Below are positions 8,306 to 16,436 of a stretch of DNA of 20,553 nt, piece by piece. The translations under genes and the position numbers were made by a program. The DNA is taken from assembly GCA_020350725.1 (NCBI GenBank), contig CP070719.1, forward strand, positions 1,010,099 through 1,030,651. Reading direction: 5' to 3'. The stretch comes from a bacterium (GTDB lineage: Bacteria > BMS3Abin14). The notes under the pieces were generated by a model that was not told the DNA's origin, searched no databases, and worked only from the letters and a program-made list of their open reading frames with translations. How positions within the stretch are numbered: the first letter of the stretch is position 1; each line of letters begins with the position of its first letter.

Positions 8306-9223
8306 ATGGATACGATCGCGACGTGGAAGAGGGCCCTTACCCTCCTGGACATCCTGCTGCTGGCGGCGGGAGGCTACCTCCTGTCACAGCTGATCCTCGG
8401 TCTGGTCTTTCAGCCGACACCCGGATCCGCACCGGGGCTGCCGGGAACGGGACAGGTCCGCCAGGTGTCGGTCACAAGGCCAGGGGAGGCCTCCAACACG
8501 GAGGTTATCATCGGTCGAAACCTCTTCGGCAGCCGCATCGATCCCGTGGCGACGGGGGAGACGACGGGCGATGTCGAGGACGTCGATCTGCCCGAGACGA
8601 CCCTCCCCCTTCAGCTTCTGGGGACGGTGGCCAACGCGAGGGGGGAGGGATCATTCGCCATCATACAGGATACAACCACCCGGGAGCAGCAGATCTACTA
8701 CCCCGGTGACACCGTCAGGGACGGGGTCATCCTCGTCACCGTGGCGAGGAACAGGGTCGTCCTCCTCCGAAACGGGGTGGAGGAGGTCCTGGAGAAGCTC
8801 GTTGAGAGAGTGGGCGGACCGCCGGAGAGGAGACCCGTACCCAGGGCGCGACCGAGCCGGGCCGCCCCGGAAGCAGCCGAGATCACGGTGAGAAAGGTCG
8901 CCGACAACAGCTACGTCATGGACCGGCGCGAGGTGGAGGGGGTGCTCCAGGATTTCAACAAGCTCCTGACGCAGATAAGGGTGGTTCCCCATTTCGCCGA
9001 CGGCCAGCCCGACGGATTCAAGGTGTTCAACATCAGGCCCAACAGCCTGTTTATGAAACTGGGGATGGTCAACGGGGATATCATCAAGCGGGTCAACGGC
9101 CTGGAGATCACCGGGCCGGAGCAGGCACTGCAGGTCTTCCAACAGTTGAAGGATGAGAGCAATATTACCATCGATATCGAGAGATTCAGGAAAAATCTAA
9201 CCCTACAATACGAGGTCAGGTGA
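8306..9223 (+). CDS. gspC: GspC, type II secretion inner-membrane/periplasmic clamp protein
   Basis: GspC links the inner-membrane platform to the secretin and is implicated in substrate selection. The 305-aa protein has a short cytoplasmic N-terminus, one membrane segment (about 11-34, LTLLDILLLAAGGYLLSQLILGLV), then the homology region (about 66-165) with IIGRNLFGS, LPLQLLGTVAN, FAIIQDTTT and YYPGDTV. A proline/arginine-rich linker (172-190) leads to a PDZ domain (about 225-305) with FKVFNIRPNSLFMKLGMVNGDIIKRVNGLEI. HR and PDZ together are the classic GspC layout. The ATG lies 5 nt after the lipoprotein stop with no strong Shine-Dalgarno sequence, suggesting reinitiation by ribosomes leaving the upstream gene. 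It is the first gene of the gsp order. Confidence 0.93.
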   Translation: MDTIATWKRALTLLDILLLAAGGYLLSQLILGLVFQPTPGSAPGLPGTGQVRQVSVTRPGEASNTEVIIGRNLFGSRIDPVATGETTGDVEDVDLPETTLPLQLLGTVANARGEGSFAIIQDTTTREQQIYYPGDTVRDGVILVTVARNRVVLLRNGVEEVLEKLVERVGGPPERRPVPRARPSRAAPEAAEITVRKVADNSYVMDRREVEGVLQDFNKLLTQIRVVPHFADGQPDGFKVFNIRPNSLFMKLGMVNGDIIKRVNGLEITGPEQALQVFQQLKDESNITIDIERFRKNLTLQYEVR

Positions 9224-9224
9224 C

Positions 9225-11264
9225 ATGAACGAGAGAGCCAGGACCAGGGCCGTATTATTTGTCTTCTCACTGCTCGTCCTCCTCCTGCCGGGTCGACCTG
9301 CCGGGGCGGCGGACCCCAGATTCAACATCGATTTCAACGATGTGGAGATCCGTAAGGTCATCGAGACGGTCAGTGAGATCACGGGCAAGAATTTCATCAT
9401 CGACGACCGGGTGCAGGGAAGGGTGACCGTGATCGGTCCCCGCTCACTGTCGGCTGCGGAGGTCTACCAGGTCTTTCTGTCCCTCCTCCAGGTGAAGGGC
9501 TACGCTGTTGTCCCGGCGGGCAGGGTCAACAAGATCATCCCGGTGGCCAACGTCAGCGGCGCGGGATATGACATCCAGGTGGGCAGCACTGAGGAAAGAT
9601 GGGACATCGACAACTACGTGACCCAGATCATTCCCCTGGAATACACCGACGCGGAGGATCTTAAGAATCTGCTCCAGCCCCTGATGCCCAAGACGGACAG
9701 CATCACCTCCTACGGGCCGACCAACCTGCTGATCATTACCACCACGGAATCCCTCCTGAAGAGACTCAGCCAGATCATCTCGGTGGTGGATGTCGCCGGT
9801 GCAAGGGAAGAGATCAGGATCATCCCCGTGGAGTTCGCGCCGGTGGAGGAACTGGCGGCGAAGGTCAATCAGATCATGGAGGGGCAGCCGGCCATGATGT
9901 CGCCCACTCAGAGAGCGGCCCGGGCAAGGCAACCGGCCCAACCGGCCGCTCCCCCCGCCCAGACAAAGATCATCCCCGACGAGAGGACCAACTCCATCAT
10001 CGCAATCGGTGATGTCCAGACTCTCGACCGGGTCGAGGACCTGATAAGAAAACTCGACGTTGCCGTGCCAAAAGGTGCGGGAAAGGTACGGGTCTACTAT
10101 CTGCAGAACGCCGACGCCAATGAACTGGCCAAGGTCCTGACCGGCATACCTATCCAGGAATCCCTCCCCCAGGGTGAGGCGCCCGCCCCGCAGCAGCCGT
10201 CGCCGGCCGTCAGGGCCCGGCAGCCCAAGGCGGAGGTTTCCATTATCGCCGACGTGGCTACCAACGCCCTGGTGATCACGGCCACCGCCGAGGAATACGA
10301 GGCCCTCAAGTCCGTCATCGAACAGCTGGACATCCCCCGCGATCAGGTCCTCGTGGAGGTCCTCCTCGCGGAGGTCTCCCTGACAAGGACCATGGATTTC
10401 GGCATCGACTGGCGCCTTGCGGAGGATGTCGACGGCGAATACGTTGTTTTCGGCGGCCACTCCGGCTTCGGGGACCTGGACCAGCTCTCCATTTCCTTCC
10501 CCACGCTGCCCACGGGCCTCTCGGTCGGGGCCATTGGGGAGACGATCACCTTCAATATCGGCGGGGAGGTGGTGGAGTTTCCAAACCTGGGGGCGCTGAT
10601 CCGGGCCCTGCAGACCGACTCGGACATCAACATCCTGTCCACGCCCAACGTGCTGACCACCGACAACAAGGAGGCAGAGATCGTCGTAGGTCAGAACGTC
10701 CCCTTCACTACCAGCCAGAAATTCGACGCCAACAATCAACCGGTCATCACCTTCGATTACCGGGACGTCGGCATCACCCTGAGGATCACACCGCAGATCA
10801 ACAAGAACCGGTTCGTCAAGCTGGACATCTTCACTCAGCTGGAGGCCCTCGTGTCCAGCACACTGGGCATTACACAGGAACTTGCCCCGACCACCCTCAA
10901 ACGAAAGGCGGAAACCTCCGTGGTGGTCAGGGACGGCAATACCATCGTCATCGGGGGGCTGATCCGGGACGACCTCGTCAAGACGGTCAGCAGGGTGCCC
11001 ATCCTGAGCAGCATACCGATTCTCGGGAACCTGTTCCGGTCCGAGAGCAGCAGGAGCGAGAAGACCAACCTCCTGATCTTTCTCACGCCCCACATCATCG
11101 CGAACACCCAGGACATCCGTGAGGTCTCCCGTGGAAAAGTCAAGGAGATGGAGCTCTTTCCCGAATCCATTGCCGAAGATACCGGCTACCTGGGAGACGA
11201 GCTTTATCAGCCGCCGCAGCCCCTCGAGAAGCTCCCAGAGGAGGACAGGGAAGAGGAGCAATGA
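9225..11264 (+). CDS. gspD: GspD, type II secretion secretin
   Basis: GspD multimers form the outer-membrane channel through which folded proteins leave. The 679-aa precursor has a cleavable signal peptide (residues 1 to about 28, ending AGA). It continues with N0 (about 30-105, starting FNIDFNDVEIRKVIETVSEI), N1 (about 130-190), N2 (about 195-280), N3 (about 285-372) and the secretin core (about 375-625). Secretin signatures include ILSTPNVLTTDNKEAEI, VVVRDGNTIVIGGLI and VPILSSIPILGNLFRS. Proline/alanine-rich insertions sit inside N2 (228-246) and N3 (316-335). The tail after the core is about 55 residues and ends acidic and proline-rich, unlike a typical pilotin-binding S-domain. It begins two bases after the gspC stop and overlaps gspE by 4 nt. 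Confidence 0.97.
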   Translation: MNERARTRAVLFVFSLLVLLLPGRPAGAADPRFNIDFNDVEIRKVIETVSEITGKNFIIDDRVQGRVTVIGPRSLSAAEVYQVFLSLLQVKGYAVVPAGRVNKIIPVANVSGAGYDIQVGSTEERWDIDNYVTQIIPLEYTDAEDLKNLLQPLMPKTDSITSYGPTNLLIITTTESLLKRLSQIISVVDVAGAREEIRIIPVEFAPVEELAAKVNQIMEGQPAMMSPTQRAARARQPAQPAAPPAQTKIIPDERTNSIIAIGDVQTLDRVEDLIRKLDVAVPKGAGKVRVYYLQNADANELAKVLTGIPIQESLPQGEAPAPQQPSPAVRARQPKAEVSIIADVATNALVITATAEEYEALKSVIEQLDIPRDQVLVEVLLAEVSLTRTMDFGIDWRLAEDVDGEYVVFGGHSGFGDLDQLSISFPTLPTGLSVGAIGETITFNIGGEVVEFPNLGALIRALQTDSDINILSTPNVLTTDNKEAEIVVGQNVPFTTSQKFDANNQPVITFDYRDVGITLRITPQINKNRFVKLDIFTQLEALVSSTLGITQELAPTTLKRKAETSVVVRDGNTIVIGGLIRDDLVKTVSRVPILSSIPILGNLFRSESSRSEKTNLLIFLTPHIIANTQDIREVSRGKVKEMELFPESIAEDTGYLGDELYQPPQPLEKLPEEDREEEQ

Positions 11265-12988
11265 TCCGTCGGGACCTCGCTGAAAAACTCGGACAGGCCG
11301 TCGTCAGGGAAGGCCTTGTCACCGATGAGCAGCTCCAGGAGGTTCTTTCCCTCAAGGAAGCTCACGGCAAGGACCTTTACGAGTCCCTGCTCGACCTCCG
11401 TTTCCTCAGCGAGGGTGACCTGCTGAAGGTCCTCTCCCAGGTGTCCGGCGTAACCTACCTCGAGGATCTGCCCATCCGCAGTCAGTTGGGCAGCTTCCGC
11501 CACGATCTTCCCATCCAGTATGCGAGAAGACACCACCTCATCCCCTTCGTGGATCCGGAGACGGGAGAGGTGATGGTGGCCGTCAACAGGCTGGACGAGG
11601 AGGTCATAGAAAACGTCAGCAACTTCCTCCTCTCACCGGTGACGCCCGTTCTTGCAACGAGGAAGGTCATCTCCGAGGCCATCAACCTGACCTACGAGAG
11701 ATCCTCCGAGTCAGCCGAGGAGGTCATCGGCAACCTGGAGAACGGAGCCCTGGCCATCCGCCCCGGCGATCTCGAGGAGCCCCAGGATCTCCTGGACGCC
11801 TCGGATGAGGCCCCCATCATCAATTTCGTCAACTCCATCCTCTACGAGGCCGTGCGAGACCGGGCCAGCGACATCCATGTGGAGCCCTTCGAAGGAGACC
11901 TCTCCATCAGATACAGGGTCGACGGCGTCCTCCACAACGTCCACACCCTCCAGAAGCGCCTTCACTCACCCATCATCTCGCGAATAAAGGTGATGGCTGA
12001 TCTGGACATCGCCGAGAAACGCCTTCCCCAGGACGGGCGGATCCGGATCAAGATCGCCGGTAAGGACATCGACATCAGGGTCTCCACCGTCCCCACCAGC
12101 TTCGGTGAACGGGGGGTCCTCCGTCTCCTCGACCGTTCCCAGGTCCTCCTGGGTCTCGAGGAGATCGGGATGGCGCCGGATCATCTCAAGGAGATGGAAC
12201 GGCTGGCGAACCAGAGCCATGGGATCACACTGGTCACCGGGCCCACCGGCAGCGGCAAGACGACCACCCTTTATGCGGCCCTGACCAGGATCAACTCCGC
12301 GGACAAGAACATCATCACCGTGGAGGATCCCGTCGAATACCAGCTGAAGGGGATCAGCCAGATCCAGGTCAACCCCAAGATCGACCTGACGTTCGCCAAC
12401 GGTCTCCGCTCCATCCTCCGGCAGGACCCCAACGTGATCATGGTGGGGGAGATCAGGGACCTTGTGACCGCCGAGATCGCCATCCAGGCGTCCCTGACGG
12501 GCCATCTCGTCTTCTCCACCCTTCACACCAACGACGCCTCCGGTGCCGTGACGAGACTGATCGACATGGGTGTCGAACCCTTTCTGGTGGTGTCCTCCCT
12601 GACCGCCATCCTCGCCCAGAGGCTGATCCGCAGGATCTGCCCCCACTGCAAGGTGCCCTACCGGCCCATCGATGAGGAGCTCGCCGAGCTGGGGATCGAG
12701 ACGGCCCAGATCCCGACCGAGGGCCTGCAGAGGGGTGAGGGCTGCCCCCGCTGCATCGGGACGGGGTATCTGGGGAGGACGGGTATCTACGAGCTGCTCC
12801 GGGTCACGGAGGGGATCAAGGGGGAAGTCCTGAGACACGCCGACAGCGGGTCGATCAAGAATGTGGCCATCGAGGAGGGTATGAGGACCCTCAGACAGGA
12901 CGGTGCCCTGAAGGTCCTCAAGGGGGTCACCACCATCGAGGAGGTCCTCAGGGTGACCCAGGAAGAGATGGAGAATGCCGCTGTTTGA
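11261..12988 (+). CDS. gspE: GspE, type II secretion ATPase
   Basis: GspE is the cytoplasmic hexameric ATPase that drives pseudopilus assembly. The 575-aa protein contains an N-terminal helical domain that docks on GspL (about 1-150), the N2E region with DEAPIINFVNSILYEAVRDRASDIHVEP, Walker A GPTGSGKTT (327-335), Asp box ITVEDPVEY (352-360), Walker B VIMVGEIRD (392-400) and His box GHLVFSTLHT (414-423). A zinc-binding tetracysteine motif is complete: CPHC (460-463) and CPRC (495-498), as expected for GspE/PilB but not PilT. The ATG overlaps the gspD stop by 4 nt, with GAGGAG just upstream. Its end overlaps gspF by 14 nt. Confidence 0.97.
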   Translation: MIRRDLAEKLGQAVVREGLVTDEQLQEVLSLKEAHGKDLYESLLDLRFLSEGDLLKVLSQVSGVTYLEDLPIRSQLGSFRHDLPIQYARRHHLIPFVDPETGEVMVAVNRLDEEVIENVSNFLLSPVTPVLATRKVISEAINLTYERSSESAEEVIGNLENGALAIRPGDLEEPQDLLDASDEAPIINFVNSILYEAVRDRASDIHVEPFEGDLSIRYRVDGVLHNVHTLQKRLHSPIISRIKVMADLDIAEKRLPQDGRIRIKIAGKDIDIRVSTVPTSFGERGVLRLLDRSQVLLGLEEIGMAPDHLKEMERLANQSHGITLVTGPTGSGKTTTLYAALTRINSADKNIITVEDPVEYQLKGISQIQVNPKIDLTFANGLRSILRQDPNVIMVGEIRDLVTAEIAIQASLTGHLVFSTLHTNDASGAVTRLIDMGVEPFLVVSSLTAILAQRLIRRICPHCKVPYRPIDEELAELGIETAQIPTEGLQRGEGCPRCIGTGYLGRTGIYELLRVTEGIKGEVLRHADSGSIKNVAIEEGMRTLRQDGALKVLKGVTTIEEVLRVTQEEMENAAV

Positions 12989-14198
12989 GTACAGCGCCCT
13001 TGACACCAAGGGGCGCAGACAGTCGGGTTTCGTCGATGCCGGAAATATACAGGCGGCAAGGGAACGCCTGAAGGGGGAGGGGCTTTTCGTCGTCGCCCTC
13101 ACTGCCGCCGCCGCAAGGGAAGCCGAGCCGGGCCTCAGGAGCATTTCCCTCTTCGGCCGTGTCAGCGGTACCGACCTGGCGTCGGTGACGAGGCAGCTTG
13201 CAACCCTCCTTAAGGCCGGTCTTCCTCTTGTTCAGGCTCTGGAGGCGCTCATCGAGCAGATCGAGAAGGCCGCCGTCCGGAAAGTCCTGAGCAGTGTGCG
13301 CAATCATGTCAACGAGGGAATGGCCTTTCATGAAGCCCTGTCCGAGCACCCCTCCGTTTTTCCTCCCCTTTTCATTCAGATGACCAAGGCCGGCGAGACA
13401 GGGGGGTTTCTGGAGGCTATCATGCTGAGGCTGGCCGAGACCCAGGAGAGGGACATGCGGTTGAAGAGCAGGGTCCTGGCCGCCCTGGTCTATCCCGTCA
13501 TCATGACCGTGCTGGGGTTCGCTTTCCTTCTCTTCCTTTTCGCCTACGTCGTTCCCCAGGTCGTGGGGATCTTCGAGGACTTCGGCAAGGCGCTCCCCGT
13601 GCCAACCAGGATCCTGCTCCTTACCAGCGATTTCGCGTCCCGCTATTGGATCGTTCTGGTTGTCTGTCTGGTGGCCGCCTTCATCGTCTACAGGAGGTTG
13701 TCGAGGAGCCGTCGCTTCGGCCAGACGATCGACTCGATGAAGCTCAAGTTGCCGCTTTTCGGAAAACTGTCCCTGAAGATTGCATCGGCAAGGATGTGTC
13801 ATGTCCTGGCCTCTCTGCTGAGAAGCGGTGTGCCGCTGGTAAGGGCACTGGAAGTCGTCGGTGAAGTTCTCGGAAACAGGGTCCTGTCCGGGGCTGTCGA
13901 CCGAGCCGGGCAATCGGTATCCCAGGGCAGCACCCTTGCTGACTCCCTCCGGGTAAGCGGCCTCTTCCCGCCACTGATCCCTAGAGTGGTTGCGGTGGGC
14001 GAGCGGAGCGGGCAGCTGTCCGAGATGCTCTCCGGAGTGGCCGAATCATACGAACACGACGTTCAGACGTCTATTCAGGCGCTGACCTCGATCCTCGAAC
14101 CGGCCCTCATTCTCGTCATGGCGGTAGTTGTTCTTTTCGTCGTATTGGCGGTTCTGCTCCCGATATTCGAGCTGAACCAGCTCGTCAGGTCGGGATAG
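12975..14198 (+). CDS. gspF: GspF, type II secretion inner-membrane platform protein
   Basis: GspF is the polytopic membrane core of the assembly platform and contacts GspE. The 407-aa length is standard. The N-terminus MPLFEYSALDTKGRRQSGFVDA is typical of the family. Two homologous cytoplasmic domains (about 65-165 and 270-370) share the motifs LATLLKAGLPLVQALE and LASLLRSGVPLVRALE, and FIQMTKAGETGGFLE and VVAVGERSGQLSE. Membrane segments lie at about 168-196, 223-240 and 373-398. The start lies 14 nt inside gspE, with GGAG a few bases upstream. This overlap makes translational coupling of the ATPase and platform very likely. Confidence 0.96.
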   Translation: MPLFEYSALDTKGRRQSGFVDAGNIQAARERLKGEGLFVVALTAAAAREAEPGLRSISLFGRVSGTDLASVTRQLATLLKAGLPLVQALEALIEQIEKAAVRKVLSSVRNHVNEGMAFHEALSEHPSVFPPLFIQMTKAGETGGFLEAIMLRLAETQERDMRLKSRVLAALVYPVIMTVLGFAFLLFLFAYVVPQVVGIFEDFGKALPVPTRILLLTSDFASRYWIVLVVCLVAAFIVYRRLSRSRRFGQTIDSMKLKLPLFGKLSLKIASARMCHVLASLLRSGVPLVRALEVVGEVLGNRVLSGAVDRAGQSVSQGSTLADSLRVSGLFPPLIPRVVAVGERSGQLSEMLSGVAESYEHDVQTSIQALTSILEPALILVMAVVVLFVVLAVLLPIFELNQLVRSG

Positions 14199-14230
14199 GT
14201 ACCACGGAGCCCTGACACAGGAGATTCGAT

Positions 14231-14677
14231 ATGAGCAAGCGGAATTGGTCCAGTGAAAGGGGATTTACCCTCATCGAACTCATGGTCGTCATGATCATCC
14301 TGGCGACCCTGATAACCATCGTCGCCCCCCGTTTTCTCGGCGAACCGGAAAAAGCCAGGCGGCTGAAAGGCTCCGTCACCATATCCAACCTCGAGACGGC
14401 TCTCAAAACCTACTATCTGGACAACGGTTTCTATCCGACCACTGAACAGGGGTTAGAGGCCCTTGTTCAGGCACCCAACACCGATCCCATCCCACAAAAA
14501 TACCGTGAAGGCGGCTACATCGAAAAAGGCAAGGTTCCCAAGGACCCGTGGGGCCGTGAATTCATCTTCCTGTCCCCGGGCCTGCACAGTGAGTTCGACA
14601 TCATCTCTTACGGAGCTGACGGCGTCGAGGGTGGAGAGGGCAAGGACGCCGATATCGAGTCCTGGAACCTGGAGTGA
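14231..14677 (+). CDS. gspG: GspG, major pseudopilin
   Basis: GspG is the main building block of the T2SS pseudopilus. The 148-aa precursor has an 11-residue leader ending in G, with the cleavage and methylation site G11|FTLIELMVV and the conserved Glu at position +5. The hydrophobic helix is followed by the family pattern ALKTYYLDNGFYPTTEQGLEALV and KDPWGREFIF, then YGADGVEGGEGKDADIESWNL, the region that binds calcium in characterised GspG proteins. AGGAGA at 14219-14224 gives 6 nt spacing to the ATG. A 32-nt gap separates it from gspF, and a 124-nt non-coding gap follows. Confidence 0.97.
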   Translation: MSKRNWSSERGFTLIELMVVMIILATLITIVAPRFLGEPEKARRLKGSVTISNLETALKTYYLDNGFYPTTEQGLEALVQAPNTDPIPQKYREGGYIEKGKVPKDPWGREFIFLSPGLHSEFDIISYGADGVEGGEGKDADIESWNLE

Positions 14678-14801
14678 TCCCGTCTCCAATTCCAGATTCC
14701 ATGTCTGAGAGCTCAGATCAATCGCAGACAATAGACGTGGTGATCTCTGTACCTGCACGGTGAAACACTGTGCTACGAGACGAAAGGGCTGATTCCAACA
14801 G
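14678..14801. other. Non-coding gap between gspG and gspH with a dispersed-repeat fragment
   Basis: This 124-base gap is the longest inside the gsp operon. TCCAATTCCAGATTCCATG and CTGAG at about 14685-14708 resemble GGAATCCAGAGTCCAAAGTC and TGAGATCC at 20361-20390, so a fragment of the same dispersed intergenic repeat seems to have inserted here. I see no convincing promoter or terminator. Confidence 0.45.
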
Positions 14802-15359
14802 GTGCCTGACGTGTGCGACTTCTACTCCAAGAGGCCAAACAGCCCGGAAGACTTCGTTCTTCAGGACGACCGGGGTTTTACCCTCATCGAGCTTGTCATG
14901 GTCATGGTGATCATCGCCATCGCCATCGGTGTGGTCCTCCCGAGGATGCCCAACCTGACCGGGACGGAGATGGACCGGAGCGCGCGGAAGATAGGGATGA
15001 TGACCAGGCTGGTCCGGGACCGGGCCGTCACCCTGAGGCGTTACTATCGCCTGGATATAGACCTCGAGGGTTCAAGGATGAGCGCACTCTATTTCGGTCC
15101 CGAGGAGAACTACATCGACGACGACCAGGTCCGGTCGTTAGCTCTCCCGGAACCCCTGTACTTCAGGGACGTTGTCACCGACCGCGGCGGCAAGAGGATC
15201 GAAGGGGTGGCGGAGGTTCATTTTTCCCCCAAGGGAATGATCGAGCCGGTTGTCATCCACCTCGCGGACCGGGATGGAAACACGCTGAGCATCCTGCCGG
15301 ACGTTCTCGGCGGTGAGATTCAGATGGTCGATGATTATGTCGGGCTCTCTCTCCAGTAG
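14802..15359 (+). CDS. gspH: GspH, minor pseudopilin
   Basis: GspH belongs to the tip complex of the pseudopilus. The 185-aa product carries the prepilin site G25|FTLIELVMVMVII with Glu at +5, then a GspH-type beta domain (MTRLVRDRAVTLRRYYRLDIDLEGSRM...IHLADRDGNTLSILPDVLGGEIQM). The leader is long (25 residues) and the start is a GTG with only a remote AAAGGG (14783-14788). A second GTG at 14811 would shorten the leader by three residues; no ATG lies between the gap and the cleavage site. The start is therefore less certain than the gene. The gene lies between gspG and gspI, its standard place. Confidence 0.88.
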   Translation: MPDVCDFYSKRPNSPEDFVLQDDRGFTLIELVMVMVIIAIAIGVVLPRMPNLTGTEMDRSARKIGMMTRLVRDRAVTLRRYYRLDIDLEGSRMSALYFGPEENYIDDDQVRSLALPEPLYFRDVVTDRGGKRIEGVAEVHFSPKGMIEPVVIHLADRDGNTLSILPDVLGGEIQMVDDYVGLSLQ

Positions 15360-15396
15360 CGGCGGGAGGTCCTCTGCGGACCTCAGGACAGAAGGG

Positions 15397-15741
15397 ATGA
15401 AAGGATTTACCCTCCTCGAGGTGCTCACTGCATTGGCCGTCGTTGGCCTCGCAATGGTCGTCCTCCTCCAGACCGATGGGTTGAATCTGGAGCGAACCCT
15501 CCACGCGACAAGGCTCACGGAAGCTGTCCAACTCGCGCGGGAAAAGGTCGAGGAGACCTTCTCCCGCGGTGTCCCCGAGTTCCCGGAGGAGGAGACGCCG
15601 GACGAATCGGGCATCTACAGGTTGACGATGGAGATCCTGGATGCCGAGTTCCCGGGGGTCGTGGAGGTCCGCGTCGTGGTTCGCTGGAATGAGGGAGAGC
15701 GGGAGGAGTCCTACAGTGTCGTTGCCTTCCTGCCCGAATAG
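15397..15741 (+). CDS. gspI: GspI, minor pseudopilin
   Basis: GspI nucleates the H-I-J-K tip complex. Starting at the ATG at 15397, the 114-aa product has a very short leader, MKG|FTLLEVLTALAVVGLAM, the form seen in many GspI proteins, with Glu at +5. The following LTEAVQLAREKVEETF and the C-terminal VEVRVVVRWNEGEREESYSVVAFLPE match the family's pattern. The open frame extends upstream to an ATG at 15313, inside gspH, which would give a 31-residue leader. I prefer 15397 by analogy with family members, although GAAGGG abuts the ATG without normal spacing. Its end overlaps the likely gspJ start by 26 nt. Confidence 0.88.
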   Translation: MKGFTLLEVLTALAVVGLAMVVLLQTDGLNLERTLHATRLTEAVQLAREKVEETFSRGVPEFPEEETPDESGIYRLTMEILDAEFPGVVEVRVVVRWNEGEREESYSVVAFLPE

Positions 15742-16432
15742 GAGGAATCCGGAGGTATGTCCCTCCGGCAGGGCTCCGGGTAAGAGCCCGGTCGACACGG
15801 CCGGTGGGTTCACCCTGATCGAGGTGATGACCGCCCTCTCCATCCTCGCCCTGTTGGCCACGATGACCTTTTCCGTGGTCCTTGGAAGCAGCGGACGTTC
15901 CCGCCACCTGACGAGCGAGATGGAACTGCGGCAGGGCGCACTGATGATCATGAACCTCATCACCGAGGATCTCAAAGGGGCATTCGTTTACGAAGGAGGC
16001 GCCTATTTTGTGGGCCTGGACAACTATCATGGTGAGCAGCCCGCTGACAAGATGAACCTGATCACGACCTCCCATCTTCCGGTAAATCCCATGATCACCG
16101 CAGGGGATCTTGCGGAGGTGGGATACGCTCTCTCCTTCGATGACGGGGAGACGACGGGAATCCTCTCGAGACGAACACAGGTGCCCCCCGAAATCCCCGA
16201 GGACAACGGGGGCGTCGCTTACGAGCTGTCCAGGAGAGTCCGATCCCTCGACCTCAGGTATTACGACGGCGAGGATTGGATGGACGAGTGGGACAGTCAG
16301 GACGTCAGCCGGGAACATACCTTCGGCAAGCTTCCGAGGGAGATAGAGATCGAGCTTGCCCTCGGTGGGGACGAAGGGACGGAGGTGATCTTGAGGACCA
16401 GGATCTCGCCGCCCATGGCCGGAAAGAGGTGA
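15716..16432 (+). CDS. gspJ: GspJ, minor pseudopilin (start uncertain)
   Basis: GspJ is a pseudopilus tip component. The prepilin site GG|FTLIEVMTALSILALLATM is clear, with the last leader Gly at 15806-15808, and MELRQGALMIMNLITEDLKGAF is typical for the family. Between the gspI stop and this site the reading frame has no ATG, GTG or TTG. The best in-frame start is the GTG at 15716, inside gspI, preceded by GGGAGGA (15701-15707) at 8 nt. It gives 238 aa with a 31-residue leader. A TTG at 15722 and an ATG at 15689 are alternatives. An ATG at 15757 with purine-rich sequence upstream lies in another frame and reaches a stop after eight codons. Loss of one base there would join it to GspJ. Confidence 0.85.
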   Translation: MSLPSCPNRRNPEVCPSGRAPGKSPVDTAGGFTLIEVMTALSILALLATMTFSVVLGSSGRSRHLTSEMELRQGALMIMNLITEDLKGAFVYEGGAYFVGLDNYHGEQPADKMNLITTSHLPVNPMITAGDLAEVGYALSFDDGETTGILSRRTQVPPEIPEDNGGVAYELSRRVRSLDLRYYDGEDWMDEWDSQDVSREHTFGKLPREIEIELALGGDEGTEVILRTRISPPMAGKR

Positions 16433-16436
16433 GGAC

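Noticed and set aside
9444-11261. 605-codon antisense open frame across gspD
   Set aside because: GC-rich third positions keep the opposite frame open; the product is low complexity (Gly/Asp/Arg/Leu-rich) and resembles no domain I know.
15313-15396. Upstream extension of gspI into gspH
   Set aside because: It would give a 31-residue Ser/Arg-rich leader; MKG|FTLLEV at 15397 matches the usual GspI form, though the ribosome binding site there is weak.
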